Below, in pieces: positions 18,990-28,654 of a stretch of DNA of 64,000 nucleotides. Under the pieces are notes generated by a model. That model was not told the origin of the DNA. It searched no databases and saw only the letters and a program-made list of their open reading frames with translations. How positions within the stretch are numbered: position 1 is the stretch's first letter; each line of letters starts with the position of its first letter. The stretch is from the NCBI RefSeq assembly GCF_002258215.1, contig NZ_NEFY01000001.1, forward strand, positions 124,001 to 188,000, written 5' to 3'. The position numbers and the translations under genes are program-made. Origin of the DNA: Marinobacter vinifirmus (GTDB lineage: Bacteria > Pseudomonadota > Gammaproteobacteria > Pseudomonadales > Oleiphilaceae).

Positions 18990-19715
18990 GTGAGGGTTAC
19001 CGCCGGCGGTTGGCTGTTCGTGCTTTGCACCAGTGCCGTCAGCGCCGGCCAGTTTTCCGGACCGGTGCGGCTTGAAGTACACACTGAAGCCAGGTCTGTC
19101 ACCGTCGCCAGTTACCGGCTGCAGCGTTATCTCGACACACAGAACTGCACGGCAGAACTGGTGTTCAATCAAGCCGGTGACGGTGACCTGGTGTACCGGC
19201 AGGATGGCCTGGCAGACAGGCTCAAGCTCCGGGCCGTCAACGCCGATGGCAAGGATCCGGTTCCGGTCTGGGTAACCCGGAAAACCGCCGGTGTGAGAAC
19301 ACTGGGGGAGCTGGAAGGGCGGGACGTATCCCTGGTAGCAGGAACCGACCCGCTCTCCGGGCGGCTTGCACTGAAGGCCCTGGCTGCCGAGGGCGTAACG
19401 CCGAAACGGGGCCAGCGTTACGAAGCCGGTGATTTCAGCTCTGCCCTGGGATTGTTGCTGCACAACAACACCCATGCGGCGGTCTCGGAACTCGGGCTGG
19501 TCACGCCTTTCCTGGAATCCCAGGGTCTGGCCATTACCTGGCAGGGAGAACCCGTTTCAGGTGCTGGCTGGTATGCCGGCACCGACACCACGAACCCCGG
19601 ATTGCAGCCGTGCCTGAAAGCACTGCTTGAACTGAAACGCAGCGACGATCGCCAGATATTCAATCTTTTCCCGGAATGGGTGCACGGCTTTGCCCCACCC
19701 GATTCCCTGCAATAA
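18990..19715 (+). CDS. PhnD-like periplasmic binding protein in the nir operon
   Basis: The 241-residue product starts at GTG 18990, one base after the nirF stop, with a short signal peptide (GWLFVLCTSAVSAG). The body resembles PhnD/SsuA-type solute-binding proteins: LGELEGRDVSLVAGTDPLSGRLALKAL is the hinge-strand pattern of that group, and HAAVSELGLVTPF follows. There is no ABC permease or ATPase next to it. Its place between nirF and nirQ argues for a role in nitrite reductase function or sensing. The ligand is unknown. Confidence 0.68.
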   Translation: MRVTAGGWLFVLCTSAVSAGQFSGPVRLEVHTEARSVTVASYRLQRYLDTQNCTAELVFNQAGDGDLVYRQDGLADRLKLRAVNADGKDPVPVWVTRKTAGVRTLGELEGRDVSLVAGTDPLSGRLALKALAAEGVTPKRGQRYEAGDFSSALGLLLHNNTHAAVSELGLVTPFLESQGLAITWQGEPVSGAGWYAGTDTTNPGLQPCLKALLELKRSDDRQIFNLFPEWVHGFAPPDSLQ

Positions 19716-19728
19716 AAGGAACCTGTAC

Positions 19729-20511
19729 ATGACCTTCTACCAACCCGCCGGCAACGAAGTAGAGCTGTTCACCGCCGCTGCAGACAACGGCCTGCCGGTA
19801 CTGATCAAAGGCCCCACCGGCTGTGGTAAAACCCGCTTTGTCCGCTACATGGCGGAAAAACTCGGTCGCCCGGTATACACCGTGGCCTGCCACGACGACC
19901 TTACCGCCTCTGACCTGGTTGGCCGCCACCTGATCGGCCCCGACGGCACCTACTGGCAAGACGGCCCCCTGACCCGGGCGGTACGGGAAGGCGGAATCTG
20001 CTACCTTGATGAAGTAGTGGAAGCACGGAAAGACACCACCGTGGTACTGCACCCGCTGGCGGATGACCGCCGGGAACTGCCCATCGAACGCACCGGCGAA
20101 CTGCTGAAAGCCGCTCCGGGCTTTATGCTGGTGGTGTCTTACAACCCGGGTTACCAGAGCTTGCTGAAAGGCATGAAGCCCAGTACTCGGCAGCGGTTTG
20201 TATCCATGAGCTTCGATTACCCGACGCCGGATGTGGAGCAGACCATTGTTCAGCAGGAATCCGGCTGTGATACGGGTCTTGCAAAGCAGTTGGTGGGGCT
20301 GGCCACGTCGTTGCGTAAACTGAAAGATCACGATCTGGAGGAGGCAGCATCGACGCGGTTGTTGATCCATACGGCCTATCTGATCGCATCCGGTATGCCC
20401 CACATCGAAGCCTGCCGGGCCGGGATGATCGAACCGCTATCGGATGATGCGGTTACTGTTAACGCACTGATGGAGGTGGTGTATGCCGTATTCGGGCAGT
20501 CCGAAGAGTGA
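19729..20511 (+). CDS. nirQ: NirQ/NorQ-type AAA+ ATPase
   Basis: The 260-residue MoxR-class AAA+ ATPase has Walker A GPTGCGKT near residue 30, Walker B ICYLDEV and the sensor region VVSYNPGYQ. CbbQ/NirQ/NorQ proteins work with a VWA partner, here NorD at 21865-23688, to activate a metalloenzyme, in this case NO reductase. ATG 19729 has AAAAGGA upstream. It sits in the nir operon while its partner is in the nor operon on the opposite strand. Confidence 0.93.
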   Translation: MTFYQPAGNEVELFTAAADNGLPVLIKGPTGCGKTRFVRYMAEKLGRPVYTVACHDDLTASDLVGRHLIGPDGTYWQDGPLTRAVREGGICYLDEVVEARKDTTVVLHPLADDRRELPIERTGELLKAAPGFMLVVSYNPGYQSLLKGMKPSTRQRFVSMSFDYPTPDVEQTIVQQESGCDTGLAKQLVGLATSLRKLKDHDLEEAASTRLLIHTAYLIASGMPHIEACRAGMIEPLSDDAVTVNALMEVVYAVFGQSEE

Positions 20512-20857
20512 ATCTCCCGGGGCGATTGCCCCGGTTATCTGGTACTTGCTGAACCTGCTGGCGTTGCCGGTTATCGGCTTCATCGTTTTGCTGGCGATTG
20601 CCATGAAATCCGGCGATGCCCACGCTTTACGGCGGGCCCACAGCAAGGCGGCGGTTTATATGTCGATACTGGGCGCTGTGCTGATCAGCGGCGGCGTTGC
20701 CGTTTGCTGGCTCATCTACGGCAACACCGGGTTGTTCTGGACCTACGCAATCGTCTGGGCCGTCGTACTGCACACATCGTTTGTGCTTTGGGGCATGATT
20801 TCCCTGGCTCAGGCAATCGGCAACAAGCCGCCTGCTTTTCCGCGGCGGCTGCTGTAA
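20483..20857 (+). CDS. Small membrane protein of unknown function
   Basis: The 124-residue protein has three hydrophobic segments (about residues 20-42, 59-80 and 86-110) and a short polar tail. Its start lies inside the end of nirQ (29-bp overlap) after GGAGG, so the two are translationally coupled. I do not recognise a characterised family, although the three-segment form resembles DUF4870-like proteins. Its place suggests a link with NirQ/NO reductase, but nothing in the sequence shows a catalytic role. Confidence 0.65.
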   Translation: MPYSGSPKSESPGAIAPVIWYLLNLLALPVIGFIVLLAIAMKSGDAHALRRAHSKAAVYMSILGAVLISGGVAVCWLIYGNTGLFWTYAIVWAVVLHTSFVLWGMISLAQAIGNKPPAFPRRLL

Positions 20858-20874
20858 GTTCGGGTTCGGTGCTG

Positions 20875-20988
20875 GGCAGGGTCGGGTAGGGCCTTCCAAA
20901 AACCGCTCCTTGCGGCACATCCATGTGGCGCTTCTGTTCCGCCATCCATGGCTCCACAAATTTTTGGAAGGCCCTACCCGACCCTGCC
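20875..20988 (-). repeat. Dispersed cloverleaf-like repeat, copy B
   Basis: Perfect 28-bp inverted arms (20875-20902 and 20961-20988) enclose a 58-nt core (20903-20960) that reads in the minus direction relative to copies A and C. The core differs from that of copy C at about 4 of 58 positions. The arms are unrelated to those of A or C except for an inner AAAAA/TTTTT shared with C. It fills the space between the convergent ends of the nirQ operon and the nor operon. Confidence 0.92.
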
Positions 20989-21025
20989 GTTCGATCCTTC
21001 TTACGGGATTCCGCGGCGGTGGTAA

Positions 21026-21265
21026 CTAACCTGTCAGATGAATACCAGCCAGAACTGAAACCACCACAACAGCCCAGCCCTGAGCCGCCATTCTCCAGCC
21101 CCAGGGAGCGTGTTTCATTTCCATGAAGTGGTCGACCAGCAGGACTGCTTTTACGATCACCAGTCCAAATACCAACCACACCAGAACCGACATGTCGGCG
21201 CCAGCCTGCATGGCCACAACAGGAGCCATGGTGCAGATCATCAGGGCGATATAAACCGCTAGCAT
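21026..21265 (-). CDS. norF: NorF-like small membrane protein (COX subunit IV family)
   Basis: The 79-residue protein has two or three hydrophobic segments and the short motif VDHFMEMKHAPWGWRMA, typical of the prokaryotic cytochrome oxidase subunit IV/NorF group. NorF is an accessory protein of NO reductase found next to NorE. It is the last gene of the nor operon, 12 bp after norE. Its exact role is not established. Confidence 0.75.
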   Translation of the reverse strand: MLAVYIALMICTMAPVVAMQAGADMSVLVWLVFGLVIVKAVLLVDHFMEMKHAPWGWRMAAQGWAVVVVSVLAGIHLTG

Positions 21266-21277
21266 CAGAAAGTCTCC

Positions 21278-21853
21278 TCAGGCCAGAACGTAGAGCATCG
21301 GGAACAGCACCAGCCACACCAGGTCGACCATGTGCCAGTAGGAGGCGCCGGATTCCATGCCGTTCATGTCGTCGCCGTTGTAGTCGCCTTTTTTCACCTT
21401 TACTGCCAGTACCACAAGGATGATCTGGCCAAGTACCACGTGCATGAAGTGGAAGAAGGTGAGGAAGAAATAGAACATGAAGAAGGTGTCGGTGCCCAGG
21501 TTGTAGCCGTTGGCGTAGAGGTCGGCGTATTCGTAGAGCTTGCCGAAGGTGTAGATGGACGACGCGGCGATGGCGGCCCAGAGCAGGGCAGCCGTGCCGG
21601 TTTTGCGGTCGCGCAGGCGATGGACGGACAGTGCGACCAGGTAGCTGGCGGTGATCAGGCCGATGGTGTTGACCAGGCCAGTCCAGGGATGTAGGGCCGC
21701 CTTTCCAGCGGAGAAGGTGGCCGGGTCCATACTTCGGGCTACGCCGTAGCCGATGAACAGGATGGCGAACACGGCCAGTTCGGCAAAGATGAAAAACCAC
21801 ACGGCGATGTCGCCGGGCAGGTGCCGCCCGCGGGCGGCTTGAACATCAGCCAT
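21278..21853 (-). CDS. norE: NorE, heme-copper oxidase subunit III-like protein
   Basis: The 191-residue protein has five hydrophobic segments and the subunit III pattern: GDIAVWFFIFAELAVFAIL at the start, FYFFLTFFHFMHVVLGQIIL in the middle and a closing SGASYWHMVDLVWLVLFPMLYVL. NorE is an accessory membrane protein required for full NO reductase activity in some species. It lies between norD and norF with 11-12 bp gaps, in one operon with norCB. Confidence 0.88.
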   Translation of the reverse strand: MADVQAARGRHLPGDIAVWFFIFAELAVFAILFIGYGVARSMDPATFSAGKAALHPWTGLVNTIGLITASYLVALSVHRLRDRKTGTAALLWAAIAASSIYTFGKLYEYADLYANGYNLGTDTFFMFYFFLTFFHFMHVVLGQIILVVLAVKVKKGDYNGDDMNGMESGASYWHMVDLVWLVLFPMLYVLA

Positions 21854-21864
21854 TACAGTCTCCG

Positions 21865-23688
21865 TTAACGGGTCAGGTTCATGTACAGCTTGGGTAGCTG
21901 GCCGGGCAGCTGGGTCGGGTCTTTGATGACCACGAAGTTGCTGCTGCCGAATACGTAGGGTAGGTATTCGTTGGCTTCTTCGTCGATGGTCACGCAGAAC
22001 GGGGTCAGCCCGGCTTTGTGGGCCTCCTGCACGGCCATGCGGGTGTCTTCCACGCCATAGCGGCCTTCGTACAGGTCCAGGTCGTTGGGTTTGCCGTCGG
22101 TCAGCAGCAGCAGGATTTTCTGGTGTTCCGGGCGGGCCTGCAGCAGTTTGATGGACTGGCGGATGGCCGCGCCCATGCGGGTGTAGTAGCCCGGCTCCAG
22201 GGCCTGTATCCGGCCCCGTGTGGTGTCGTTGTATTGCTCTTCAAAGCTCTTGATGTGGTGGAAGCGGATGTGGTCCCGTCGCCGTGACGAGAAGGCAAAC
22301 AGTGCAAACGGATCGCGGCTGGCGGTGAGTGCTTCGCTCAGCAGTTGCAGGCCGTCCCGGGCAATGTCGATCACCCGCTGGTGGTTGTTGATGTAGGTGT
22401 CGGTAGAGAGGGAAATGTCGGTCAGCACCAGGCACGCCAGGTCCCGCTGGTTCTGTTTGCACTGGCGGAAGAGTTTCTGGTCTACCTCGCCGATGCCGCG
22501 TTTGTGCTGCACCATGCGTTCCAGGCAGGCGTCCAGGTCCAGCTCTTCGCCTTCCAGTTGCCGGCGCTCCCACTGGCGCAGGGGCTTCAGGGCGCTGAAC
22601 TGGCGGCGCAGGGTCTGGGCAGAGCGGTTCAGGTGCTCGGGCAAGGGCGAGGGCACAGCGTCTTTGCTCAGCAGGGGCTGCAGGCAGCAGAATTTTTCCC
22701 GGTAGTCCTGCCGGCGCCAGTCCCATTCCGGCAGGTGAATGCCCGGCCCCAGGTGCAGGTCGTCGTTTTCTTCCGAGGGCAGGTCCAGGTCAAACTTGAT
22801 GGCGGAAGACGCTTCGCGGCGGTCCTGGGACACGGAGATCATGTCCATGTCGTCGGCCACGGCGTCGGCGTCTTCCTCTTCGCTGTCGTCGCCGGCGCGG
22901 TCGATGGGAATGAATTCAGACCAGGAAAACAGGCTTTCCAGCCGGAACAGCATCAGCCCCTGATCTTTGTCGAAGGCATCCACCCGCTCGGCGCGGCGGC
23001 GTTTCCGTTTTTTGGCCAGGCCGCCGGATTTCGACATGGTGTTGTCGTCGCCAATGATCTGACCTTTGAGTTTTCCGCGGCCCAGTACCGGATACAGCCA
23101 GAGCACCACCGGCCAGGGGTCGGTCAGGGCATCTGGCAGGTCGTCTACGCTGCCCGGGTGGATCAGGGCCTGGCGAATGGCCGCCTCGCGTTCGGCTTCG
23201 CTGCCCCTCAGGCTTTCTGGTTCCGGGCGCCAGCGCAGGGTGTGTTTCACCAGCCGCTGGTACATGGGCTCAAGGCCGGGCCAGCGCTCAAGTAGCTGCT
23301 GCACCATGGCCTGGTTACCTTTGAGCCAGCTGTGGTGGTTGATCTCGCCCAGAGAGGCCAGGGCGGCAAGCCACAGGTACAGCTCCCGGTTCACCTTGCG
23401 GGAGGGAAACAGCGCCAGGCGGTCTGGCAGGCGCAGGCTTTCTTCGTCCCGCCAGGCCAGTTCGAACTTGCGATGGGTACCGGCCAGCTTCTGCAGGAAC
23501 TTCCGGCGAATCTGGAAGTGCCGGGGTTCAGCCGTCACCAGGCTCAGGGCGGGATCGCCGCCCATGGCGCGGAACAGCACGCCCAGCGTGCGGGCTTCGT
23601 CTTTCAGGTGCACAGCGTACTCGGGGAACTCGCCCATGGCCTGGCGGGTTACGTAGTCGTGCCATTTAAGTCCGACCCACTCTTCCAT
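21865..23688 (-). CDS. norD: NorD, VWA-domain NO reductase activation protein
   Basis: The 607-residue protein has a C-terminal von Willebrand A domain with the MIDAS motif DISLST and the later TDGKPNDLD, and an acidic stretch near residue 275. NorD/CbbO-type proteins act with a NirQ/NorQ ATPase to load the non-heme iron of NO reductase. It is cytoplasmic, with no signal peptide. The gene is 14 bp after the FeS gene. Its AAA partner is nirQ on the other side of repeat copy B. Confidence 0.93.
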   Translation of the reverse strand: MEEWVGLKWHDYVTRQAMGEFPEYAVHLKDEARTLGVLFRAMGGDPALSLVTAEPRHFQIRRKFLQKLAGTHRKFELAWRDEESLRLPDRLALFPSRKVNRELYLWLAALASLGEINHHSWLKGNQAMVQQLLERWPGLEPMYQRLVKHTLRWRPEPESLRGSEAEREAAIRQALIHPGSVDDLPDALTDPWPVVLWLYPVLGRGKLKGQIIGDDNTMSKSGGLAKKRKRRRAERVDAFDKDQGLMLFRLESLFSWSEFIPIDRAGDDSEEEDADAVADDMDMISVSQDRREASSAIKFDLDLPSEENDDLHLGPGIHLPEWDWRRQDYREKFCCLQPLLSKDAVPSPLPEHLNRSAQTLRRQFSALKPLRQWERRQLEGEELDLDACLERMVQHKRGIGEVDQKLFRQCKQNQRDLACLVLTDISLSTDTYINNHQRVIDIARDGLQLLSEALTASRDPFALFAFSSRRRDHIRFHHIKSFEEQYNDTTRGRIQALEPGYYTRMGAAIRQSIKLLQARPEHQKILLLLTDGKPNDLDLYEGRYGVEDTRMAVQEAHKAGLTPFCVTIDEEANEYLPYVFGSSNFVVIKDPTQLPGQLPKLYMNLTR

Positions 23689-23702
23689 TTCGTGTCCTCG
23701 TA

Positions 23703-24653
23703 TCAGGCCCGTGTCTGGCGCGGGGTAGATTCCACCTGGCGCACGGGAATCAGCACCGTCTGCTTGCCAGGTTCGCCGGGCTCCCAGGTCAGCAGGGAGC
23801 CTTCAGGGTTGTCTTTCTGCACCTCGCGGCAGGCGCTGACGCACTGCAGGCACTGGGTACAGCTGAATTTTGCCCGCTTGTGGCTGCGGGTGGGCAGGCG
23901 CATGGGGCAGGCTTCGTCGCAGGCCTTGGTGCAATCCCGGCAGGCGGCGGCCCGCTTGGTGTCGAAGGTCACTACCCGGCCCTTGCCGTTGGTCATCCAG
24001 GCGATGCTCTGCACCAGGCCTACGGCGCAGCCGTATTTGCAGAACAGGTGCCGGGCGAACAGAAAATCGAAGGTAAACACCGCGGTGGCTACCGCCAGGA
24101 AAATGCCCGGGTACAGGCTGAGCTGGCCGGTGACCAGGTCGGTATACAGAGGGATAGGCGGCAGCAGGTAAGACAGCAGCGCCAGGGCCCAGGAAAAACC
24201 GATCAGTGCGCACACCAGGGTCAGGCCGGCCCAGTGGATGGCCTTGCCGGTGCTGCCTTTTTTCAGCGCTTCCCACAGGGTAGGGCGACCGGTAACGCGG
24301 GTCATCAGGTCGTTGATGGTTTCTACAACGGAAAAGTGCGGGCACAGCCAGCCGCAATACAGGCGGCCCCATTTGAAGGCAATCCAGAGTACCAGTGGCA
24401 CCAGCACCAGGATGGGCAGAATGAACCAGAACAGTATCTGGCCCGCTACTTCGGCCGGGGTGCTGTGGGCAACCCAGTCCAGGTTCAGGTTAAACGACAG
24501 GGGGAAGCCCAGCAGGACGAAGCGGGTTTCGGTCAGGTCGTAACGGAAAATATTGAGAACAGGCGCAAGCAGGAACAGCAGGAAGAAGGCGCTGCGGGTA
24601 ATCAGGCGCTTCTGCTGAAGGGTGTCTTTCGGGTTGACGGTTTGCGCATGCAC
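23703..24653 (-). CDS. Membrane 4Fe-4S polyferredoxin of the NapH/NosR/CcoG group
   Basis: The 316-residue protein has about five membrane segments and a cysteine-rich C-terminal domain. The motif CGWLCPHF on the cytoplasmic side, CKYGCAVG and two ferredoxin groups (CRDCTKACDEACP and CTQCLQCVSACREV) are seen. The form is that of NapH, NosR C-terminal and CcoG proteins, which move electrons across the membrane. It stands between norB and norD. Electron supply to, or assembly of, NO reductase is a reasonable inference. I know no fixed gene name for it. Confidence 0.78.
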   Translation of the reverse strand: MHAQTVNPKDTLQQKRLITRSAFFLLFLLAPVLNIFRYDLTETRFVLLGFPLSFNLNLDWVAHSTPAEVAGQILFWFILPILVLVPLVLWIAFKWGRLYCGWLCPHFSVVETINDLMTRVTGRPTLWEALKKGSTGKAIHWAGLTLVCALIGFSWALALLSYLLPPIPLYTDLVTGQLSLYPGIFLAVATAVFTFDFLFARHLFCKYGCAVGLVQSIAWMTNGKGRVVTFDTKRAAACRDCTKACDEACPMRLPTRSHKRAKFSCTQCLQCVSACREVQKDNPEGSLLTWEPGEPGKQTVLIPVRQVESTPRQTRA

Positions 24654-24714
24654 AGGGCTTGTCCAGAATTTCGGAAATGTGCCGGGGCCCGGAGGCCCCG
24701 GCGGTTATGCCTTA

Positions 24715-26590
<1,876 letters not shown>

Positions 26591-26641
26591 TGGTCTCTCT
26601 CCTTGGTTGTTTCAAATACCTGACTGCCCCACTAGGATATA

Positions 26642-26664
26642 AAGATGCATTCCTAATGCTGTTG
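26642..26664. promoter_or_regulatory. NsrR-like site in the norC promoter
   Basis: The left half AAGATGCATTC matches the NsrR half-site AAGATGCATTT at 10 of 11 positions. The inverted right half matches at about 6. It lies between the Dnr box and the -10 element, where a repressor would block the promoter. NsrR is encoded at 60044-60481. The -10 on the minus strand is TATATC at 26641-26636. Confidence 0.45.
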
Positions 26665-26675
26665 ATGATTATCAA
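26662..26675. promoter_or_regulatory. Perfect Dnr/FNR box of norC
   Basis: TTGATGATTATCAA matches the TTGAT-N4-ATCAA consensus at all ten defined positions. Its centre is about 40 bp from the predicted norC transcription start, the class II activator position. NO-responsive activation by Dnr is expected. Confidence 0.8.
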
Positions 26676-26710
26676 AGAATGCCCGGTGTTTCTCTATTGC
26701 GCCGGGGAGT

Positions 26711-26726
26711 TACCTCCAGATGGGTA
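26711..26726. promoter_or_regulatory. NarL-type 7-2-7 site upstream of norC
   Basis: TACCTCC and ATGGGTA are separated by two bases. Both heptamers equal those of the nirS-nirC site at 17278-17293. It is 121 bp before norC and 57 bp before the divergent AEC transporter gene, so either could be its target. Confidence 0.6.
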
Positions 26727-26782
26727 GGTGATAGACTGCGCCGCCGTCCTGTCTGTAAACAATCTGTCCATATGGAGTGTCG

Positions 26783-27700
26783 ATGGCCGCTGCGTTTGCC
26801 CTTTTCTTCAAGCTGATCCCGCTCTACGTCACGGTTGGGCTGGGCTGGATTGCCGGCCGTTACCTGGAAGCCAGCGGCCGGCATATTGCCGGCATCATGC
26901 TGTACATCGTCACGCCGTCTGTGGTGTTTTCCGGTGTTATGGCGGCGCCGCTGTCGCCGGAAGTCATCCTGTTGCCGTTCCTGGTTTTCGGAATTTCCTC
27001 GGTACTGGGCATTGTTCAGCTGAAGCTGGCGAGAAAAGTCCTGACCGATGGCAGTGCCAACATCATCCCCCTGTGCGTGGGTTCCGGTAATACCGGGTAC
27101 TTCGGGGTGCCGGTGGCGCTGCTGCTGTTCGGAGAAGAAGGGCTGGGGCTCTATATCGTGTGCATGTTGGGCACCACGCTGTTCGAGAACTCGGTGGGCT
27201 TCTACCTGGCGGCCCGGGGCCGATACAGTATCCAGGATGCGCTCTGGCGGGTGCTCAAACTGCCTTCGGTGTACGCTTTCCTGGCGGCCGTGGCCCTGAA
27301 CCTGGCGGGGGTGGGTATTCCGGACATCTTCGTGCCGCTGTTCGACAACCTGCGCGGCGCCTACAGCATTCTGGGCATGATGATTATCGGCATGAGCATT
27401 ACCAGCTTCCGGGGGCTTGCGGGTAACGTCCGGTTCACGGCGCTGGCGTTTTTCGGCAAGTTTGTGGTCTGGCCGCTGGTGGCGATCCTGTTCTGGTGGG
27501 TCGATTCCACGATTCTGGGCGTCTACGAGCCGGCTGTGCACCAGGCCATGTTCCTGATTTCCATTACACCGATCGCGGCCAACACGGTGGTGATTGCTAC
27601 CCTGCTGGACACTTCGCCCAGGCAAGCCGCGGGCACGGTAATGCTGACGACGCTGTTTGCACTGGCGTTTATCCCGGTGATGATCTCACTGGCGTTCTAG
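26783..27700 (+). CDS. AEC family transporter
   Basis: The 305-residue protein has about ten hydrophobic segments and the auxin-efflux-carrier family pattern. The conserved SGNTGYFGVPVALLLFGEEGL and the late TPIAANTVVIATLLDTSP, with discontinuous helices around Asn and Pro, support this. Bacterial AEC carriers move organic acids such as malate or lactate, and the substrate cannot be told here. ATG 26783 follows GGAGTGTCG. It is divergent from norC and may share the NarL-type site. Confidence 0.88.
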   Translation: MAAAFALFFKLIPLYVTVGLGWIAGRYLEASGRHIAGIMLYIVTPSVVFSGVMAAPLSPEVILLPFLVFGISSVLGIVQLKLARKVLTDGSANIIPLCVGSGNTGYFGVPVALLLFGEEGLGLYIVCMLGTTLFENSVGFYLAARGRYSIQDALWRVLKLPSVYAFLAAVALNLAGVGIPDIFVPLFDNLRGAYSILGMMIIGMSITSFRGLAGNVRFTALAFFGKFVVWPLVAILFWWVDSTILGVYEPAVHQAMFLISITPIAANTVVIATLLDTSPRQAAGTVMLTTLFALAFIPVMISLAF

Positions 27701-27708
27701 GGCATCCG

Positions 27709-28620
27709 TTAGTGGGTTGTCCCGTTCGGGCAAGGGGCGCCGCCCCGCTCCCATTGAATGGTGGTGTGATGGATGTTGAACTCGGCCGCCAGCATGGCCG
27801 AGGCCTGGTGGATGGCTTCGTCATCGCCTTCCGGGTCCGGCTTGACCAGGTGCACCGTCAGGGCATTCTCGGTGGTGCTCAGGGCCCAGATATGCAGGTG
27901 ATGGGCAGACTGCACGCCGGGCAGGTGCTCCAGGTGCTCGCGCACGGCAGCCGGGTCGATTCCCCTGGGAACGGCATCCAGCGCCAGGTTGATGGATTCT
28001 TTCAGCAACTGCCAGGTACCCAGGAAGATCACAACGGCAATAACCAGGCTGATCACCGGGTCGATCCAGGCCTGGTCGGTGAACATCAGTATCGTGCCTG
28101 AAATCACCACCCCGACCGATACCGCAGTATCGGCGGCCATATGCAGGAAGGCCCCGCGAATGTTCAGGTCACCCTTCTGGCCTTTCATGAACAGCATCAT
28201 GGTGATGCCGTTGATCACCACGCCGATGCCGGCCACCACAACCACCACAAGGCCCGCGATTTCTCCCGGATTGCCGAGCCGCTGGAGGGCTTCCCAGGTG
28301 ATACCGCCCACCGCGGCAATCAGAATCAGGGCATTGAACAAGGCTGCCAGGATGGTGGTTTTCTTCAGGCCATAGGTTTTGCTGGTGGTGGCCGCTTTGC
28401 TGGCAAGCCAGCTTGCGGCCCAGGCCAGGAGCAGGCCCATCACATCACTCAGGTTGTGCCCGGCATCGGCAATCAGCGCCAGGGAGCCGGACAGCACGCC
28501 GTACACCGCTTCAATCACTACAAACAGGGTGTTCAGGATCACCGCAATGGCAAAGGCGCGGTTGTGGGTGCCGAACTGGTGGCTGTGATCGTGGCCGTGG
28601 CTATGGTCGTGGCTGTGCAT
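27709..28620 (-). CDS. Cation diffusion facilitator (CzcD/ZitB-like)
   Basis: The 303-residue CDF protein has a His-rich N-terminus (MHSHDHSHGHDHSH), six membrane helices and a C-terminal cytoplasmic ferredoxin-like domain with HHLHIWALSTTENALTVHL. Metal-site motifs HNLSDV (helix II) and HMAADT (helix V) are of the His/Asp type of zinc exporters. It would export Zn2+ or a similar ion against protons. It follows the second CDF gene by 34 bp on the same strand. Confidence 0.9.
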   Translation of the reverse strand: MHSHDHSHGHDHSHQFGTHNRAFAIAVILNTLFVVIEAVYGVLSGSLALIADAGHNLSDVMGLLLAWAASWLASKAATTSKTYGLKKTTILAALFNALILIAAVGGITWEALQRLGNPGEIAGLVVVVVAGIGVVINGITMMLFMKGQKGDLNIRGAFLHMAADTAVSVGVVISGTILMFTDQAWIDPVISLVIAVVIFLGTWQLLKESINLALDAVPRGIDPAAVREHLEHLPGVQSAHHLHIWALSTTENALTVHLVKPDPEGDDEAIHQASAMLAAEFNIHHTTIQWERGGAPCPNGTTH

Positions 28621-28654
28621 GGTTTCCTCGTTTGGGGAATGTTCTGGCGGCGGC

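Noticed and set aside
20712..21800. 362-codon minus-strand frame running through repeat copy B
   Set aside because: Out-of-frame reading of norE/norF joined to the repeat. Peptides read from the repeat core recur in all copies and would be easily misannotated as a conserved protein.
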